Assembly: GCA_963693305.1 (NCBI GenBank)
Contig: OY855913.1
Coordinates: forward strand, 14,129,522 to 14,193,521
From: Meandrina meandrites
Lineage: Eukaryota > Cnidaria > Anthozoa > Scleractinia > Meandrinidae
DNA length: 64,000 nt
Direction of reading: 5' to 3'
The stretch's first letter is position 1. Each line of letters begins with the position of its first letter. A program made the position numbers and the translations under genes. Positions 12,001 through 27,000 of the stretch are shown here, piece by piece. Under the pieces are notes generated by a model. It was given only the letters and a program-made list of their open reading frames with translations. It was not told where the DNA came from and did not search any database.

Positions 12001-15000
12001 TGCACTCCAGTCTGCTGCTGGTCTCCGTACCAACCCATCACTGTAGTCTCTAAGAGTCAGACTGTAAGTGGTTTCCAAGTAACCACTGCCTAGTGACAGT
12101 TCAAACCCTCTTTGTTGAGTGAATGAGCCCCAGTACCACACTGAGAATTCAGGAAATTGAAGTGACAGGCTGACCTCCCTGCAATGTGCAGCAATTTGAA
12201 GGAGTTAAGAGTTTCTTCCTTTCTTTGTAAGTAGTCCAACTAAACTGGCATTAACATGGGTTTAGGACATACTGTTGAATTCCAAAACTAAAGTTCCCCA
12301 AAAGTGGTAATCCTTATGCTATTCAATTTCAAGCTTGTTTGCAAATTTCTAAGTAGCGATTCATTAAAAGCAATGGCACCCCAAAAGTAATGACCTCAAA
12401 CTATACTTAACCTATCAAGATACAATGGAAATAGCAGATACAAGACGATTTGCCAAATTGGTCGAATGTTTTTTGTAAATGACCCTTTTCCAAGGGAAAT
12501 GATTTATATTACTCTGTTGTGATGTAATTGAAAAAGACTGCTAAATCTGAAAATAAGAGGATCATTACTTTCACAACTTTTCAGACCTACAATGAATACT
12601 GAAATAATTGGAAAACCGTATGTGCAGGTGTAGGTGTATGTTTATTGTATCAGATAAAAGCTTAAAAATTATCATATCTGACCCGAAAAGATGAAATGGA
12701 AACTAAACGTTCGGCAAACACTTTAGTGTCTCCAAGTAACAGGAATTGTGTACAAAGTGAAATGTAAATCATGTTCTTTTGTATACATTGGTGAGAGCAA
12801 AAGATCTTGGAACTCTCGGGGCCTAGCACTAGAGGCAACAATGACTCAGCAATTAAACAGCACGCGGAGACGACTGAACATAATATCCATCCCAATTATG
12901 TGATGATACTAGAATGTGGCAGGAGCAGTGACAAAAACGCTTATTCTTGGAATCTTTGCATTCCATTCTAGATACCAATGCTAGAAATGGATGCCAGCTT
13001 TTGCTTAAGGCCTATTTGCCTTTTACTGTATTCACTGTCCATTTAAGTAATCATAATCCCCAAAATTTATTATTATAACTACTGAAAATATAGGAAATTA
13101 AAACATTAATGAGCATTGTATATTTCCATTGGTATATAAACATTTCAGATTAATCATGTACCAACCTATAATGTCTTCCAAGTGATCGCTTCTTCACTCG
13201 CTCACGTTTGAAATAAGTTCCTCTTTTGGTGGGTCGTGACACATACCACAATACTACAGCCTAAAACCAAATGATACAAATGGTTCTGTCCTATCGCAAA
13301 TACTCATCAGTAAACACCAGTCTGAATACTTCTTGTTGTTTACCTGATATTTCTGAAACCATCTAAATGTGCTGGCATACATGAACAATGTAGGGGGGTC
13401 ACTTTGAGAATAATCCTGCCAAGACAAGTAAATAGATACAGTTAAATTAATTACTTTCACATGCCAACCCAGTTTTAGCAGCACCGTGAAGGCACTTATT
13501 TTATTTAGGTTAGATAAAGTCGATTGAAGTCTTTGCGATCGAAGGAGCCAGTATTACATTAAATCTTGTATAGCTACTCCCACTGGTTATGATGCTAGTT
13601 CACTGACTACCTGGTTTATCTATAAGTGTTGCTTCTACATGAACATTACAATACATCCTAGCATTTTGTTGGGTTTTCCCAGTCATCTTAACTAAGCAAG
13701 GTGCATTGCTTGCGAATATAACAATAAGACACTAACTGGTTTTTGTTTTCACCTTCTCCCCCCCCCCCCCCCCCCCCCAAACATAATTACATTACCATGC
13801 AAGACTGATATAAGTTAACAAGTGCTCAATTACATCTGCATGTTTATACTGCCACTGTGGAAAATGGCATAACACTGGTGACAGGATTAAAATCAAGTAC
13901 CCAAATTGTCAAAAGTTGAACATGCAACCAAAAGATGTTCAAGAAAAAGACTTGATACTTTTTTGTACTGATAAGCAACATTATTTTTTAGTTGGATCAT
14001 GCCTTAAAAAATTAAAACTTCAAAATTTTCCATTGAATGACCTGTAACATGGATTTCTAGTAGTATTGCATACAGCAAGGTCAACTTTAACAAACCTTTT
14101 TACTGCACAATCCTGTCTCCAGAGAAATGTCCAAAGTAAGGTTCTGCGACCTAAAAGCTGCATACGAGTCATGGACCTAATGAACAAAAAAAACAGAATC
14201 AGGTTGCAGTTAAGTAAGGTCCATTGCCTCCCTTCCCCTTGCTACATGTAATGATGCACTGACGCTCCATACATACTTGGTTAGGGGCCAGTTGTGGTAT
14301 CTTGTCTGGAGCACATTGGATCACTGAGTGATGATCATTAGGATCTCCTTGACACTGCCACTTCATGTTAGTGCTGCAATAAGAACACATGTGACAGTAA
14401 TTTGAATGTTGCATATCACCTGTATTGTGATGGTTTATAAGTCCTACAATGACAATATTTCAATGGAAAAAGTCAGTCACAAAATAATTGCACCAATTTA
14501 TTCCTTATTTAGAAAGTATGTAATTAATATAAGACCTGTAACATGTTGACACATCATCAAACAGAAAGTAGGTCCTAATATAAACATCTCCTTGAATTAT
14601 CTGATGAAATATGACTGGTAAATATAACTTAACATAGTTAACTGCAAGGAGCAGAGCCTTGTCAGTGGCGTGTTTAATGTTTAGCGTGACTGCGTTGTGG
14701 CGTTTGTTTGTGGTGTTTAGTGTTGTGGTGTTTAGCGTTTGTGGCATTTGTTGCATTACTGGCATTCATATGGTTGCTGGAGTGCTGGGGCCGACTTCCG
14801 TCTGGCGGTAATCACATCTGTTACATTCAGATCCATCCCATGTGTTTTCAGTCGTAGTTTCATCAGCGTGGCGTTGTTCAGTCTAGAGTAGCGTTCCCTT
14901 GGTTTTATTGACTAGTTTTTCTTCCACTGAGCTATTTGGGTTTGAGTGTGATGGGTGCTCAGGGTCAGGGGCTTGGGGAGGGGGGTGGGGAGTGGAGGGC

Positions 15001-18000
15001 TCGTGGCTGGGTTGCGGTTTTGGGCAGGCCAGTAGGGTGTTCTGGCATCTTGGGGGTGTGATTGCTATTGCAGCCCCCAGGCCCCTTGGGCGCCTAACCT
15101 CAACTTGTTACATGGGCGTTAATACCAGCAAACAGCATGACCCTCGAATGAAATTGTCCTCGCAATTGATAAACTCATTAACAAGCCAAGAGGGGGTGGA
15201 GGGCTCGTGGCTGGGTTGCGGGTTTGGGCAGGCCAGTAGGGTGTTCTGGTGTCTTGGGGGTGTGATTGCTATTGCAGCCCCCAGGCCCCTTGGGCGTCTG
15301 GGGGCTGCACTTGTTACATGGGCGTTAATACCAGCAAACAGCATGACCCTCGAATGAAATTGTCCTCGCAATTGATAACCTCATTAACAAGCTGGGACCT
15401 TAGCTACTGTGTGTATTACTACTCCATGGATGGGATGCTATTTACACTGAACCTTAATGTGCCAGGTTGCAATGGCCAAACTGTGCCAAACTTATTATTA
15501 GCTACTGCCAGCAGCCTAACCATAAAAAAATCCTTCCCTTCCTGTGTTGAAAGTAGTTTGACTAATTAAGCTCACTTCCAGATATTAACTCACCACAATT
15601 TCAATGCAGGCAAATGCAAAACCCGTCGATCATCATACTTTGATGCTGCCCTGGTATGCAGATCAAAATCACCTTCAATGACAATCCGACCTAAACAATT
15701 ATATTTGAGAATTTGTCTTACTATCGGTGTACTACATCTCTGGCTTTAAGCAGAAAAAAAATTGATCTTACAAGCTGTTGCAATTTCGCACTGAATGTCC
15801 CTCTTATTTGCCAGAGAATTTTCGGTATAATCATAAAAATAGTGCAAACTGACCACATTGATCCCTGGAATACACCGTTAAAGACCATAGAAAGGATGTG
15901 ATAAATGCGAAAAACTTTGCACTTGAGTGTTGAACATTTCATGATGACATTTCTATGGTTAAAACAGGTGTAGACCATGAAGAAATGTGATCAACTTGTT
16001 AATCGCACAAAGTTGGACTGGTTTCCTTAACATTTTCTAAATATACCATACATATCTGCCTAACTCCTGAAGTGGGATTTGTGTATATATGCTATGTGGT
16101 ATACATCTAAATTGGATCTATATTGTGAAGGAACTTACAGCACTGTTCAATTCAAGTTTAAGTCTACATTTGAGTCCAGTGGCCATTCAGCCTTTGCCTT
16201 TAATAAGTTACTAGATTGCTAATGTCATATACCATTGGTCCAATCAAATTTAGCTTGTCTCCACTCCCACTGCATTCTCTCTGTGGTGTCATAAGGATTT
16301 CTGGATGCACTGAAGTACAGGTACCACTCATTAATAGCCAAATGAAGATGACCATGGTACAGGAGACGCATCTATGAAGTCAAGAGTGTCAACAACAAAA
16401 TCTCAGTATCCATATAAAATGGAGGTGATGGCATTAAAATGTACCAGTGTTGACCGACTTCTGCACATTTTGTGAAATAATGTTAATAATGTATTTCTGG
16501 ATGCAATAGCAACTTTACAGTGTATGTGAAAGTGTGATGTACAATTCATTAGACAGGTTTACTAAAAATGTTTCATGTTTGTTCTGACTATTAAACCAAA
16601 ACAGGATTAAACAAGATTGCCACAGACATACCTTGTCAAAGAAAGGTAGAGGCTTGCTTGCATCACGGCTTGGGGAACTCAGATTTCCTGAAAAGGTTAT
16701 GTTTCATGCACTGTTGATTCAAAGTAAAACCTTCTACTACATAAATAACATAGCCAAACTATGTCAACTTTCCACCCTATCTAAAAACAGTTTTGATTTT
16801 TAAAAAGACTTCTTCTACTATCAGTCATGTAAGACTAAATATACCATCTTATTATTCACCAAGTTGTCCATATATGGTCAGAAAGTCCTTGTTACATAAC
16901 AGATATTCTGTGATATACATAGGATGCCAAGATTCATCCAAAGTCTGGCAACAAACTGCGTGGCAACCATATTTTTAGCAGTAAAATAGTTTTTGTTGAC
17001 AATTAATTTTGTCACAATACAGTGGAACCTCCAATTAACGAAGTGGCAAGGGACTAGGGAAACTTGGTCGTTATATTGAGGGTTCATTATATCGAAAACC
17101 TCGATTTAACGAATTTTCGGTAAATCAACCAAATTATTCGTTATATCGAGGTATAGTTAATAATTAACTTTCAAAACTGTTACATTGCACTACCCAGCTT
17201 TTCCGGATCTGAACAAAAAATAATACCAATAAACATTCGTTTTTTGACATCTCTCCAAAGCTATTGTCTCAGGACCCCTCTAAGTACAGATCTGTACATA
17301 ATTACGGCACTAGAAACTGGACTGGCAAGCAAAACTGCTTAAAACTAAACATAAATTGAGATGCTAATAATAAACAATATTTTTTAACACTGTACTATTG
17401 TAGTAACTCTTCTAATCAGGACTCTTAATCAAAAATTTCTTTATGTGAGAATTGCCTTTGTCTTTTTATTGTCATCTGTTAGAATGTATCCTCCTTCGGA
17501 GAAAGCGAGCATAGAAATTCACTTTTCCTTTGAACCGGTATTGTCAAATAACGAAATGAGCTGTCTTATGTATACAGCTAGCAGCTGTAATGAGCTGTTG
17601 CCCTTGTGTTACAGAATTAAATAAATTCCATCCTTCTTGGTCTGTTTCGCATTCATCTTTCGTCACATGTTAATGTTTATTCGTTATATCAAGGTATATT
17701 TTACGTTTGGGCTTGTGGATTGTGTTCATTATAAAAGAGGGTTTCGTTATATCGTGGTTCTGTTCCATACATTTTACTGTTATTTTAGCCGGGCTGAAAA
17801 GAATCCTTTGTTAAATCGAGGTTCCACTGTTAAAGAATTATCCTGCTCAATCTTGCAGAATGTTGTCCGATTCTAGTATCAGGCAATATTCCACAGGATT
17901 TTGCAGGATAATTGTTAAATATACTAAAGCCACAGGCAGTTCCAGGTCCAGTACAACTGAAAAGATTTAGTGGAACTCACAGCAGTTATAAAAATTACTA

Positions 18001-21000
18001 TATTTTGCAGAATGATATGCATTGATTTCTTTTGATATCAAATGGAATAGCTTTAAAGCTCTTGAAGACCTTGCAAAAACATTACAAGTAAAAATCCACA
18101 ATTCTTCCCCACCAGGTAATTATGCTTTGTCAGCAAAGTTTATCCCACCTATTGCCAGTGAATTAAAAATCATCTACTCCCAATAATCACATGTTAAAGG
18201 GCTACTCATAGGGGGAATATGACTTTTGTTTACTATTCAGGAGGCTCTCACATCTCATGAGTACTGGGCTGCAATAAACTAATAAACGGCACGTGATGCA
18301 TGCAGAAGCGATGACGTTTCACAAGGGGTCTTTGATAATTTTCAGGACATTTGTCAAAAAATTAGGGTACATAAAAGTAACTGACAACTTCTGTGCTGAA
18401 TGATTGTTCAAAAAAAAATGCGTTATCTTGGCGTGACATACGATATACGATATACGATGCAAGGTCAAATGCTGTCTAAAATTGTTTACACCTTTTGTTT
18501 TAAAGAATGGAGAGATTTCTGTTTACTAAATCTTATAGAACACATCAAATATAATTAATTTTGTTTCTTTCGTTTATGCTTTAAATTAGTCCTTTCTAAC
18601 GGCCCAGGAGTATTTTGCTTTGAGTTCTATGTGACGATTTCTTGTTGAGTTGACTTGATTTCTTTTCCCAGTATTCGGTTCTACAGATCGGTTGATCACA
18701 ACAGGCAACAGACAACAGACAACAACAGATCCTGTCCACTCGCACGGCGAGATTAATCGATCACGTCATCGTCATCGCTTAAAAAAAGGTTTAAGATGGC
18801 TCACCTTTTCAACAGATGTTTCAAAACTGCTAATAATCGGTTGCTTCGTCTGCAGTCACGACAGACATCACTTCTTAACTTTATGCCAAATTTATTCGAT
18901 AACTGATAAAGTGCAACACTCACTGCAGACTCGAAATCTCAATTTAACAGCTACAAACGAAATAAGGTTTGCCGATCGGTGATGATACAAGCTGCAAAAA
19001 AATATCTTCCTTTGCCAAAAAACAAGGTGGCGGATCTCAAAAAGAATACAAACAATGCACCTAGTTCCCATTGCTCTTCGGTTCAATTCAGGGAGTAATT
19101 CTCACACCGTAACACCAAAAATTCCATAAATTCCATCGCTCTTCCGCTTTACAGCATTAACCGATGACGTCATAAAATGACGTCATTGCTTAAAAATGCT
19201 GACAATCTCTTTATTCTCAAAGGGTGTTTACAAAATGGGCAGACTAGCCATTTGTAGGAACTCGACAACATCAAGACTGCTAAATTTCCAGTATAAAATG
19301 GATAAGAGAATTAACACAGATACAAATTGTTATTCTCACCAAATGCCAAAGAAACCATTGCCAACACAGGTTCAATGTCCACACCCCAAGCCATCTCCAT
19401 AGTATCCATGTCTGAGGCCAAAAAGAAAAACTTAAACAATTACACATCCTGCAGTAGCAGTGAAATATCTGGTAACCCAGCTACTTACCTACCTAGGTAC
19501 TCATCCGACAACCTCAACAATAAGCCTAGCCATTAACTAATCCATGCACCCACTACACAAAACACCCCTAGTGAGATCTTGTTTAAATCCTAACAGTAAA
19601 AAACAACATTCAAATTTACATTGTATTTAACTTACAGAATAGTTAACTCTGGTAATAATAACAGATATTTCAAGACATGTAATTCATACAGTGTACATGA
19701 TGAACCTACATGCTGCAATATAACAATCCTTCTACATCTACATACCAAACTTCAGATCATAAAAGTACTTCAGAGAACTTAAACTCCGAGAAATTGTTAT
19801 ATTGCTCCAAGGCTTGCCAATTTCCACGACTGCTTCTCGCTTAGCTAAAAGAACAAATTCAAAAACATTTTTTTAAGTCAAACACAATTTACACTGGGTT
19901 CTTTTACAAGGAATCAATCATCAATTCCCAGAGTTGCTATGCACTGGACTCCATCTGGGAAAAGAGCAAGGAGACGACCAAAAGAGACCTGGTGACAGAC
20001 AGTTAAAAAAGAGGTGCAGGCAAGCGGAGTCAGCTGGGTAGAGCTGAGGAAGAAGGCAAAGAGCAGGCAGCAGTGGCGGTCTCTGGTAAAGGCCTTATGT
20101 GCCCAAGGGCACAAAGAGGATTGAGTGAGTCTTTAACAAGGAAAGAACTGCCTTGTATGGTATCAATGTGGCTTTTAATAGTACTGGAAAATATGTCACT
20201 ATGTTCAATACACATGTCAAGTAAATAAAAATTACCTCTGTCTGCAGGTATTTGTTCTGCACCAAGAAGAGTTCCCTTTAATTCAACAGAATGCGAGGTA
20301 AATATTGCTTGAGGGAAATCCCTTAGACAGCACTAAAACAAAAGAAAAACAATAAGGAGCTAAATTTTATTTGCATTACACTACAGGTTAAACATCATTT
20401 GAGTGGTAGAGTGAGATTGAAGTTACCCGACTGTCTTTTGGAGAAATTAAGTATTGTTTGTGATATTTTAAATGCAACATTGTCAAATCAACTTGGGACC
20501 AATTTGGCTTCTAGCTTTCAGATATTGGTTTTGTAGTGATACAATGTAGCCTCTGCATTTCTGTGGTTAGATTTTTTCTGTAAATATAATACGGCCAGTC
20601 CAATGGCCACCATCTGTCATGGCCAGTCACAATCAATGAGGTTACATCTGGTAATTTGTGATGAGACCTGTGCATGTACAGATTTGGCAGCTGACAAGCT
20701 CACTCAGCTGGTGATAATACAGCAGCAGAACAACTTTGGGCAAGAACAATAATCACACATTGTAGACGAAGATCAGCCCACTAACATAAACTAAATGCCT
20801 AACATGATAAAACCAGTTGATGAAACTGGTAACAAATGTGTAGTGTCTTGTGCAAAATGAAATTGTTTTTTGATGCAAAAAGTTTCAGTACAAGAAGTTC
20901 AAGTAGGAGTGGCTACCTGTTTCTTTGTAATGTATTGATGTTGAAATGCGGTCATCGTGAGGTATTAAATACATATCCGGCAAAAACGGGAGTTTGAAAG

Positions 21001-24000
21001 AGGAAATTAAACATGTGTAACCAGGTTTAGGAGGGAAATTTAAGGCGAATGTAAGGAACTGTGAAGGTCTTGTTCAGTGCTTGAAGCCACACCAGCTACA
21101 TCATCCATGTGTCTTTTGAAAAGGTCTGGCTTAATTCTGCTGTACTCCCTCATCAAACGTTGCTTGACATAGCCAACAAACAAACAAGCGTAATTGGGCC
21201 TGAGCTTACTACCCATTCCAGCTCTGCCAATTTGTTGGTAATGTTCTCCATTGAGAGAATATACTTGTACTCATTTGGTATACTTATACCAAAACGTTTT
21301 AACTTCAAAAAACAATTTCATTTTGTATCACATGACAAAACAAGTCCAATCTCTCTCATCTATGTGAATGGTTCACCTTTAATTATGACAATTCAGTTTC
21401 TTAGAATAGAATTAACGACAAACAACAAACCTTGTGTGACTGAAGTTTTCCTTGAACTGTGCGACACCAAAGTGTTGTAAATTTGATTCCTGATGCTGGG
21501 TATGGGCTAGTTGAGAAAAGTAATAACATAAACCTGTAGTCTTTTTGCAGATCAATGAAAATTAACACGCATTTCTTTTCTATGGTAACTGAGTTTGTAC
21601 CTATAACTAAAATCTAGAGCCATGCATTCTACACTATACTGTAGAACCCACTTTTAAATTTAAAGCTCCATGAGTAGTTTAGAAGGTAGCTCTGGCAACA
21701 ATGCTTACATCGGTAAAAAAGTTGGGAGGAATAAGTACAACAAAATGGCATTGAAAATTCCTTTCAAAAAGAATACATAATAGAACATTGTTGTACAGTT
21801 AAAGTGTATGTCATAGTTGATATTCAATTGTGTCGCAGTTGGTAGAAAAAGCCTACCTATCACTGTTAAGTTGTTTCATAACCTCAATTGCCTTTTCCTG
21901 ATCATGGTAAGACTCGTCTGCCAGCACTTTGAGATCCAGACCCTGAAATTCCCATGTCAGCAGAGCAGTTCTCATGGGCGTCTGGTCATACAGTGTCTGT
22001 TACAAGTTGAGAAGATGTTAGTTGGTTTTGAATGTTAGAAAAACGCTAACTGTAGCTTAATTTTTTTTTAAACAGGAGAGGTAAGTTTGGGCATCCTCTT
22101 GGGCAGCCGTCATGTTGTAATGCAACAATAGAAACTTTGGGAGCTAATAAGATCATGAATAATGCAATTGATTTACCATTGTGATCAATCAATTAAATTT
22201 CGATGGACCTCAAGTTGGTTCATCGGCAGTCAGCTTTTGCTCGAGTTGGGACCGGTCTCAACACTCATCAATTGCCAGGTCATTTTTTTGTTCTGACAAC
22301 AGAAAATATTTACCACTCTGGGGCTTAAAAAGAAAAGGAGAAATACCAATCAAATTTCAGGTGGCTCCAAAATGGAAGATTTTGAATTACAAAGTGATAA
22401 AACCTTGATGGTAATGGATTTATGATGGCAGCGAGGCCATGTGTCTAGGCACTCAGATGCTTATGTATGGGTATGCAAAGGACACACTTGTTTACGCAGC
22501 TTATGCAGCTTTTCAAGACTTCAGAAAACAAAATAGTAACGTACAGTATTGCTACCAATTTGCATGAAAGGTTTGGAAAGATTGTAAGCAATCAAGTGAA
22601 AAATTTGTCTGCAAATGCAGTCCACTAAAATCAAAACTTTTGCTTTACTGTGTGACTATATGCGCATGCTTGCATGCTGAATTCCATAGCTTTGAAAGTT
22701 TGGATATTTTGTTGCTTTTTGAAACATCCTTTGCTTAATCGTAAGGGAAATTTAATTTGAGACAAAGTTTCTTTCAAGTCTCTTTTATGTGTTTAGGCTT
22801 TTGAAGCAAAACAGCGTCTTTATATTTGAGACAGACGTAGTGATCGTTATCTGATATGCATTCTTTAACGGTGACCTTCCTCTCTGTTGTAGCCATTTGT
22901 GTTTTGAAGGTTTCAATAATCACTACACTACTTCAGAAAATATAGTGGAGTATTTTTATTAACAGTAAAAGTAATGCCAAGTGTAGAAAGCATTGCTTGC
23001 ATCAATTTAGTAATAGTTTAGAAATTCTGTAGTTTTATAAGCAATTTTATGTTGCTGTGATTTGTAAATAACTTTTATCATCTCGATTTACTGCTTTTCT
23101 ACACCAAGAAAATAAAATAGTGCAGTTGAATTTATGTAATTTTCAGGTTTTCAGACTGAAAAACCTACCTGTTGACTAAGTGTATATTTTGAGGTGTTTA
23201 ACTATTTTCTAAGTCCTCGTGTTTTTGTAAGCTTCTAAAATGACTCTTGGAAATGAAGAAAATTTTATCACTGTAAGTTTGGTTTGGGATTATTTTATCA
23301 ATGCCGATTAGCTCTCTAAGTTAAATATGTCTAGTTGGAATAAAAGTTTACCTACAGTGAATGACACTGCACTGAGGTACAAAGACCGGATTCAAGAGAA
23401 CACCTGAAATTGAGACTGGCCAACCGGTCCAGTGGTTTGGAATTAATGGGCCTTTTAAGTTGACAAGATTTTCTCACAAATCCACCACAACAGTAAAACG
23501 TTTTGTTCACTGACTGATTTGACAGCACAAATCTGACTAACAACGGAAATCTTGTTCTCAAATTTCCCAGGTGAAAGAGCCAATTAGGCGTGGGGTGGAT
23601 GCACACTTAGATACTTCAGGTGTTTTGGCAACTACAGTTTTCTTATCCATAATTTCAATTCTTTTAATCTTCATATCACTGCCAGCATCCACACCCAGTT
23701 TCAACTGCCTGTTATTTCAAAATTGACAATGCGTCAGATGTTCTAATATATCTGTCCAATTTTGCCCAGATCATAGGGCCAACTTACCTGTGATCTGTGA
23801 ATGTAGATTTGAGAATTTTTTTCCTCTAAAGATCTCTTTAGTTCTTCCTCCTTCTTCACTACAAAGAAAATCAAAAAGCTTGAGATGTAGTTCAATTTAA
23901 GTACCCAAAAGTCAAGACCCATGACAGAACTTCTTATTAAACTGTTACAAAACTGAATATCAGCCCAAGGTTCTATCAAATAGTTATCACATTTAAGCAG

Positions 24001-27000
24001 TTGAGACAAAAGCAAGTAGCAGATTATCACATCTGCTAAATAAAATGTAACATACCTCAGAATAATGTAGTTTTTAGAACACAAAAAGAAAACTTCATTG
24101 CAACACACAAACTCATCCACGAGTCATTTTCATTTTTGGCGGTACTGCATGTCTTTCACTGGTTTTAATATTAAACTTAGCAGTCTAATTTAAGAGCAAA
24201 CTTGACTGTTACAGTGTAAATGATAATTTACTGAAGCCCAACCTGTTAATAAATTTCCAGGCCTCTTTCGAATCTCATCCAACTTGGCTGCTAATAGCTG
24301 TTGTCTCTCACTCCATTGCTCCATCTCATCTAGCAGTAGCTTAAGAAAACAAGGCATGACACATTGAAAGTATTATATCAATCAACTCTGTCATTATGGT
24401 TGTGCAAATAGACACAATTGTAGACAATAGACACAAACACTGGGTAGAATTAAGCTAAAGACTTGATTGTAAAAACTAAATGTACAGGACAAAATTAAAG
24501 ATTATGTCACAACATAATCTAATTTATGCAGCACCATTAATTATCTTTGAGAACAATTGAAGCACGTGCTAGTCAGGCTAATCGGATCAGATAACAAGCT
24601 ATTTAACGTGTATTGTCCTGGTATCACCCTCTTTTGCTTGTGATATTTCCGAGCTGCGTTCACTTAGGACCCACCTGGTTAGTGCTGTTGACGAAGCAAA
24701 TCAATTTTTATAAATCATCAGGATTTTTGTTGAGCAATAAACAGCCATGCACCATTTTACTTCCAACGAAGTGTTTTTTTCATTGTACTCTATGGGATAA
24801 ATTTTCAACGCCATTCGCAAGATGAATAAAATTTCGGGTTAAGCATTTAAGGGCGCTGCATAAAATTTTTCAGTCAGAATTCTTGATCGCAGGATGCACA
24901 GAATGATAAAAACATAACATACAGCATAGTTGTCCCTTAACTTGACTTCAAATGGATCATCTTCCATCTCAAAGGCTATATTCTGTTGGTGAAAACCAGT
25001 GTTTAGTTTCAGTGCTAGCACATTGAGATTAACACAGCTTTTTAAGATTCCATAAATCTTGTATTATTATAACTGCACTGTACAATAACTGGCCACTTCT
25101 TAAACTGAATAAGGAGTAAAACCCCTGTTAAAGATACCCATTTCACATTGAAAACTATTATTTTTGTTTCCTAGCTTGTATCATCCTTGGCTGTACGTAT
25201 TTGACTGTCCCTTTTTGTCTCGTGTCGTCATGACGTTGTCATGACGACACGAGAATATGCGAGGGGGAGAAGGTGCATTCCAAGGTGCATTCCATGCGCG
25301 TTTGCTTTGTGAGGCCGCGGAATTTTCCCGCCATGTCAATATTTTTCCCGCCATGTCAACATTTGCTTTGTGAGGCCGCCGGAATTTCATATCAAAGAAC
25401 AGATAATGTTTCTTTAACAAAGAGGTCGCAGCCCGCTGGTTTATCAAACTGTAGGTTAGGAGTATTTATTGTAAAGGGCTTATTATGTGAAATACAGGCA
25501 CGCTTTACTGTTCTTAAAATTGATTTCTTTTCTTTTACGTTTATTGCTGTAGTTAGTTCACAGTCTTGTGCGGTTCTTCTGATCGGTGTATCAAGCGCAA
25601 CAAATGCGAGCTAATTCGGTGCACTCGCACGATGATATAAAGCGTTGACGTTATCTGTAAATAAACGACACGCAATGCACGCAGAAGAGATGGCGTTTTT
25701 TTATGAACTTGCAGCGAACGAGCAAATTCGTAGCTGTCCAACAGTGCGTTGAAAAGGGTTCAACAGAAAAACGAGACCCTAAAGTGTTGCTACGTGAGTA
25801 TTGCACAACATTTGTTTTGAAAAGTGCGACCTATGGCACGGATAACAACGATCCAATAACAGAAAATAAACGATTAGATAAAGACAATTATGTTGATGCT
25901 AAATCTTTAAAAATGTCTTTTAAGCCAGCGCGTTTGTTTGTTCCATTTGCCTGCTCTGGGTGTCACGGAACATTTTCGTTCAAATTTTGCGTTGTCCTGT
26001 TCCATACTCTATTCAAACATTTCAATAAAAGAACTCTGCCAGTCTGGAGTCGTACTTTCTCGCCTTTCTTTTCTCAGGCGTTTCTGATTCATGGAGAGAA
26101 ACATTTACACTTTTGATTTGTGAAGCCTCGTTAACACTCGGCTCTGAGGTAAAGGTAGTGACTCATTTGATTGCCGTTTTAGATGGATCGATGTCCCACC
26201 ACCGGCACCTCAACAAAGATGTCGAAATAGGGGAAGCCTTCTATAATTTTCTGAATTCCAGCTTCTCCAGTCGAGCGAGACCGCTGCTTTAACTGTTTGA
26301 AATCGTACTCTAGATTCTGCTGCCGTTACTTCACCTGCTGTAGCATTCTCTGGCTTTCTGGACACCTTTCTTTATACAAAGAATAGATATCGTTCCAGAG
26401 TTTGATTTTTTCTCTTTGTGAAACTCCCCACAGCTTACTAAATTTTGGCGCCTACGCTTCAAGACCAGTCAGCAGACTTAACGCGAGGTTTTTTCGTTTT
26501 TGTGTTTGCCGTAGCAAGTACTTCGACATCACTTGGAACTGAAGACCGAGGCGATGGCGTGCTTCTCGCTAGTCGTAGCTGGACGATAAAATATGGCGCT
26601 TGTCGATGGAAATGGACAATGTTGACCGCCATTCATTGGCTGATCTGGATTTGCTACTCTTGCAAACCGTCGATTTAATAAGTTATCGCTAAAGGAACAA
26701 AATGCGTGGTTTGTGATTGTGTGAATTTTCTTTTTACAGAAAGAAATGTACGTGTCGTACAAGTCTTGCGTGTTCTGATACCTCATCGAAAACTCATTTG
26801 ATTGACATTTAATTTCCTAAAATATTTTTGATAGTGCGTATTAAAGTTGCGTGGCATCCGACAAGGTCAAACGGTCTCAGTTAGTCCTTCAGTTGGGAGG
26901 GAACAAAACATGGACCCCTGGTCCATGGACCCCCTCTTTGGACCGGGTCCATGGACCCCCTTCATGGACCAGGTCCATGGACCCCCTCCATGGACCGGGT

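Noticed and set aside
21109..21480. 123-codon plus-strand gene
   Set aside because: It is the shadow of BLTP2 exon 23 and the Penelope-like RT relic on the other strand.
25321..25350. Pair of E2F-type promoter sites (TTTTCCCGCC twice)
   Set aside because: They are part of a local duplicated repeat in a large intron, with no start of transcription nearby that I can support.
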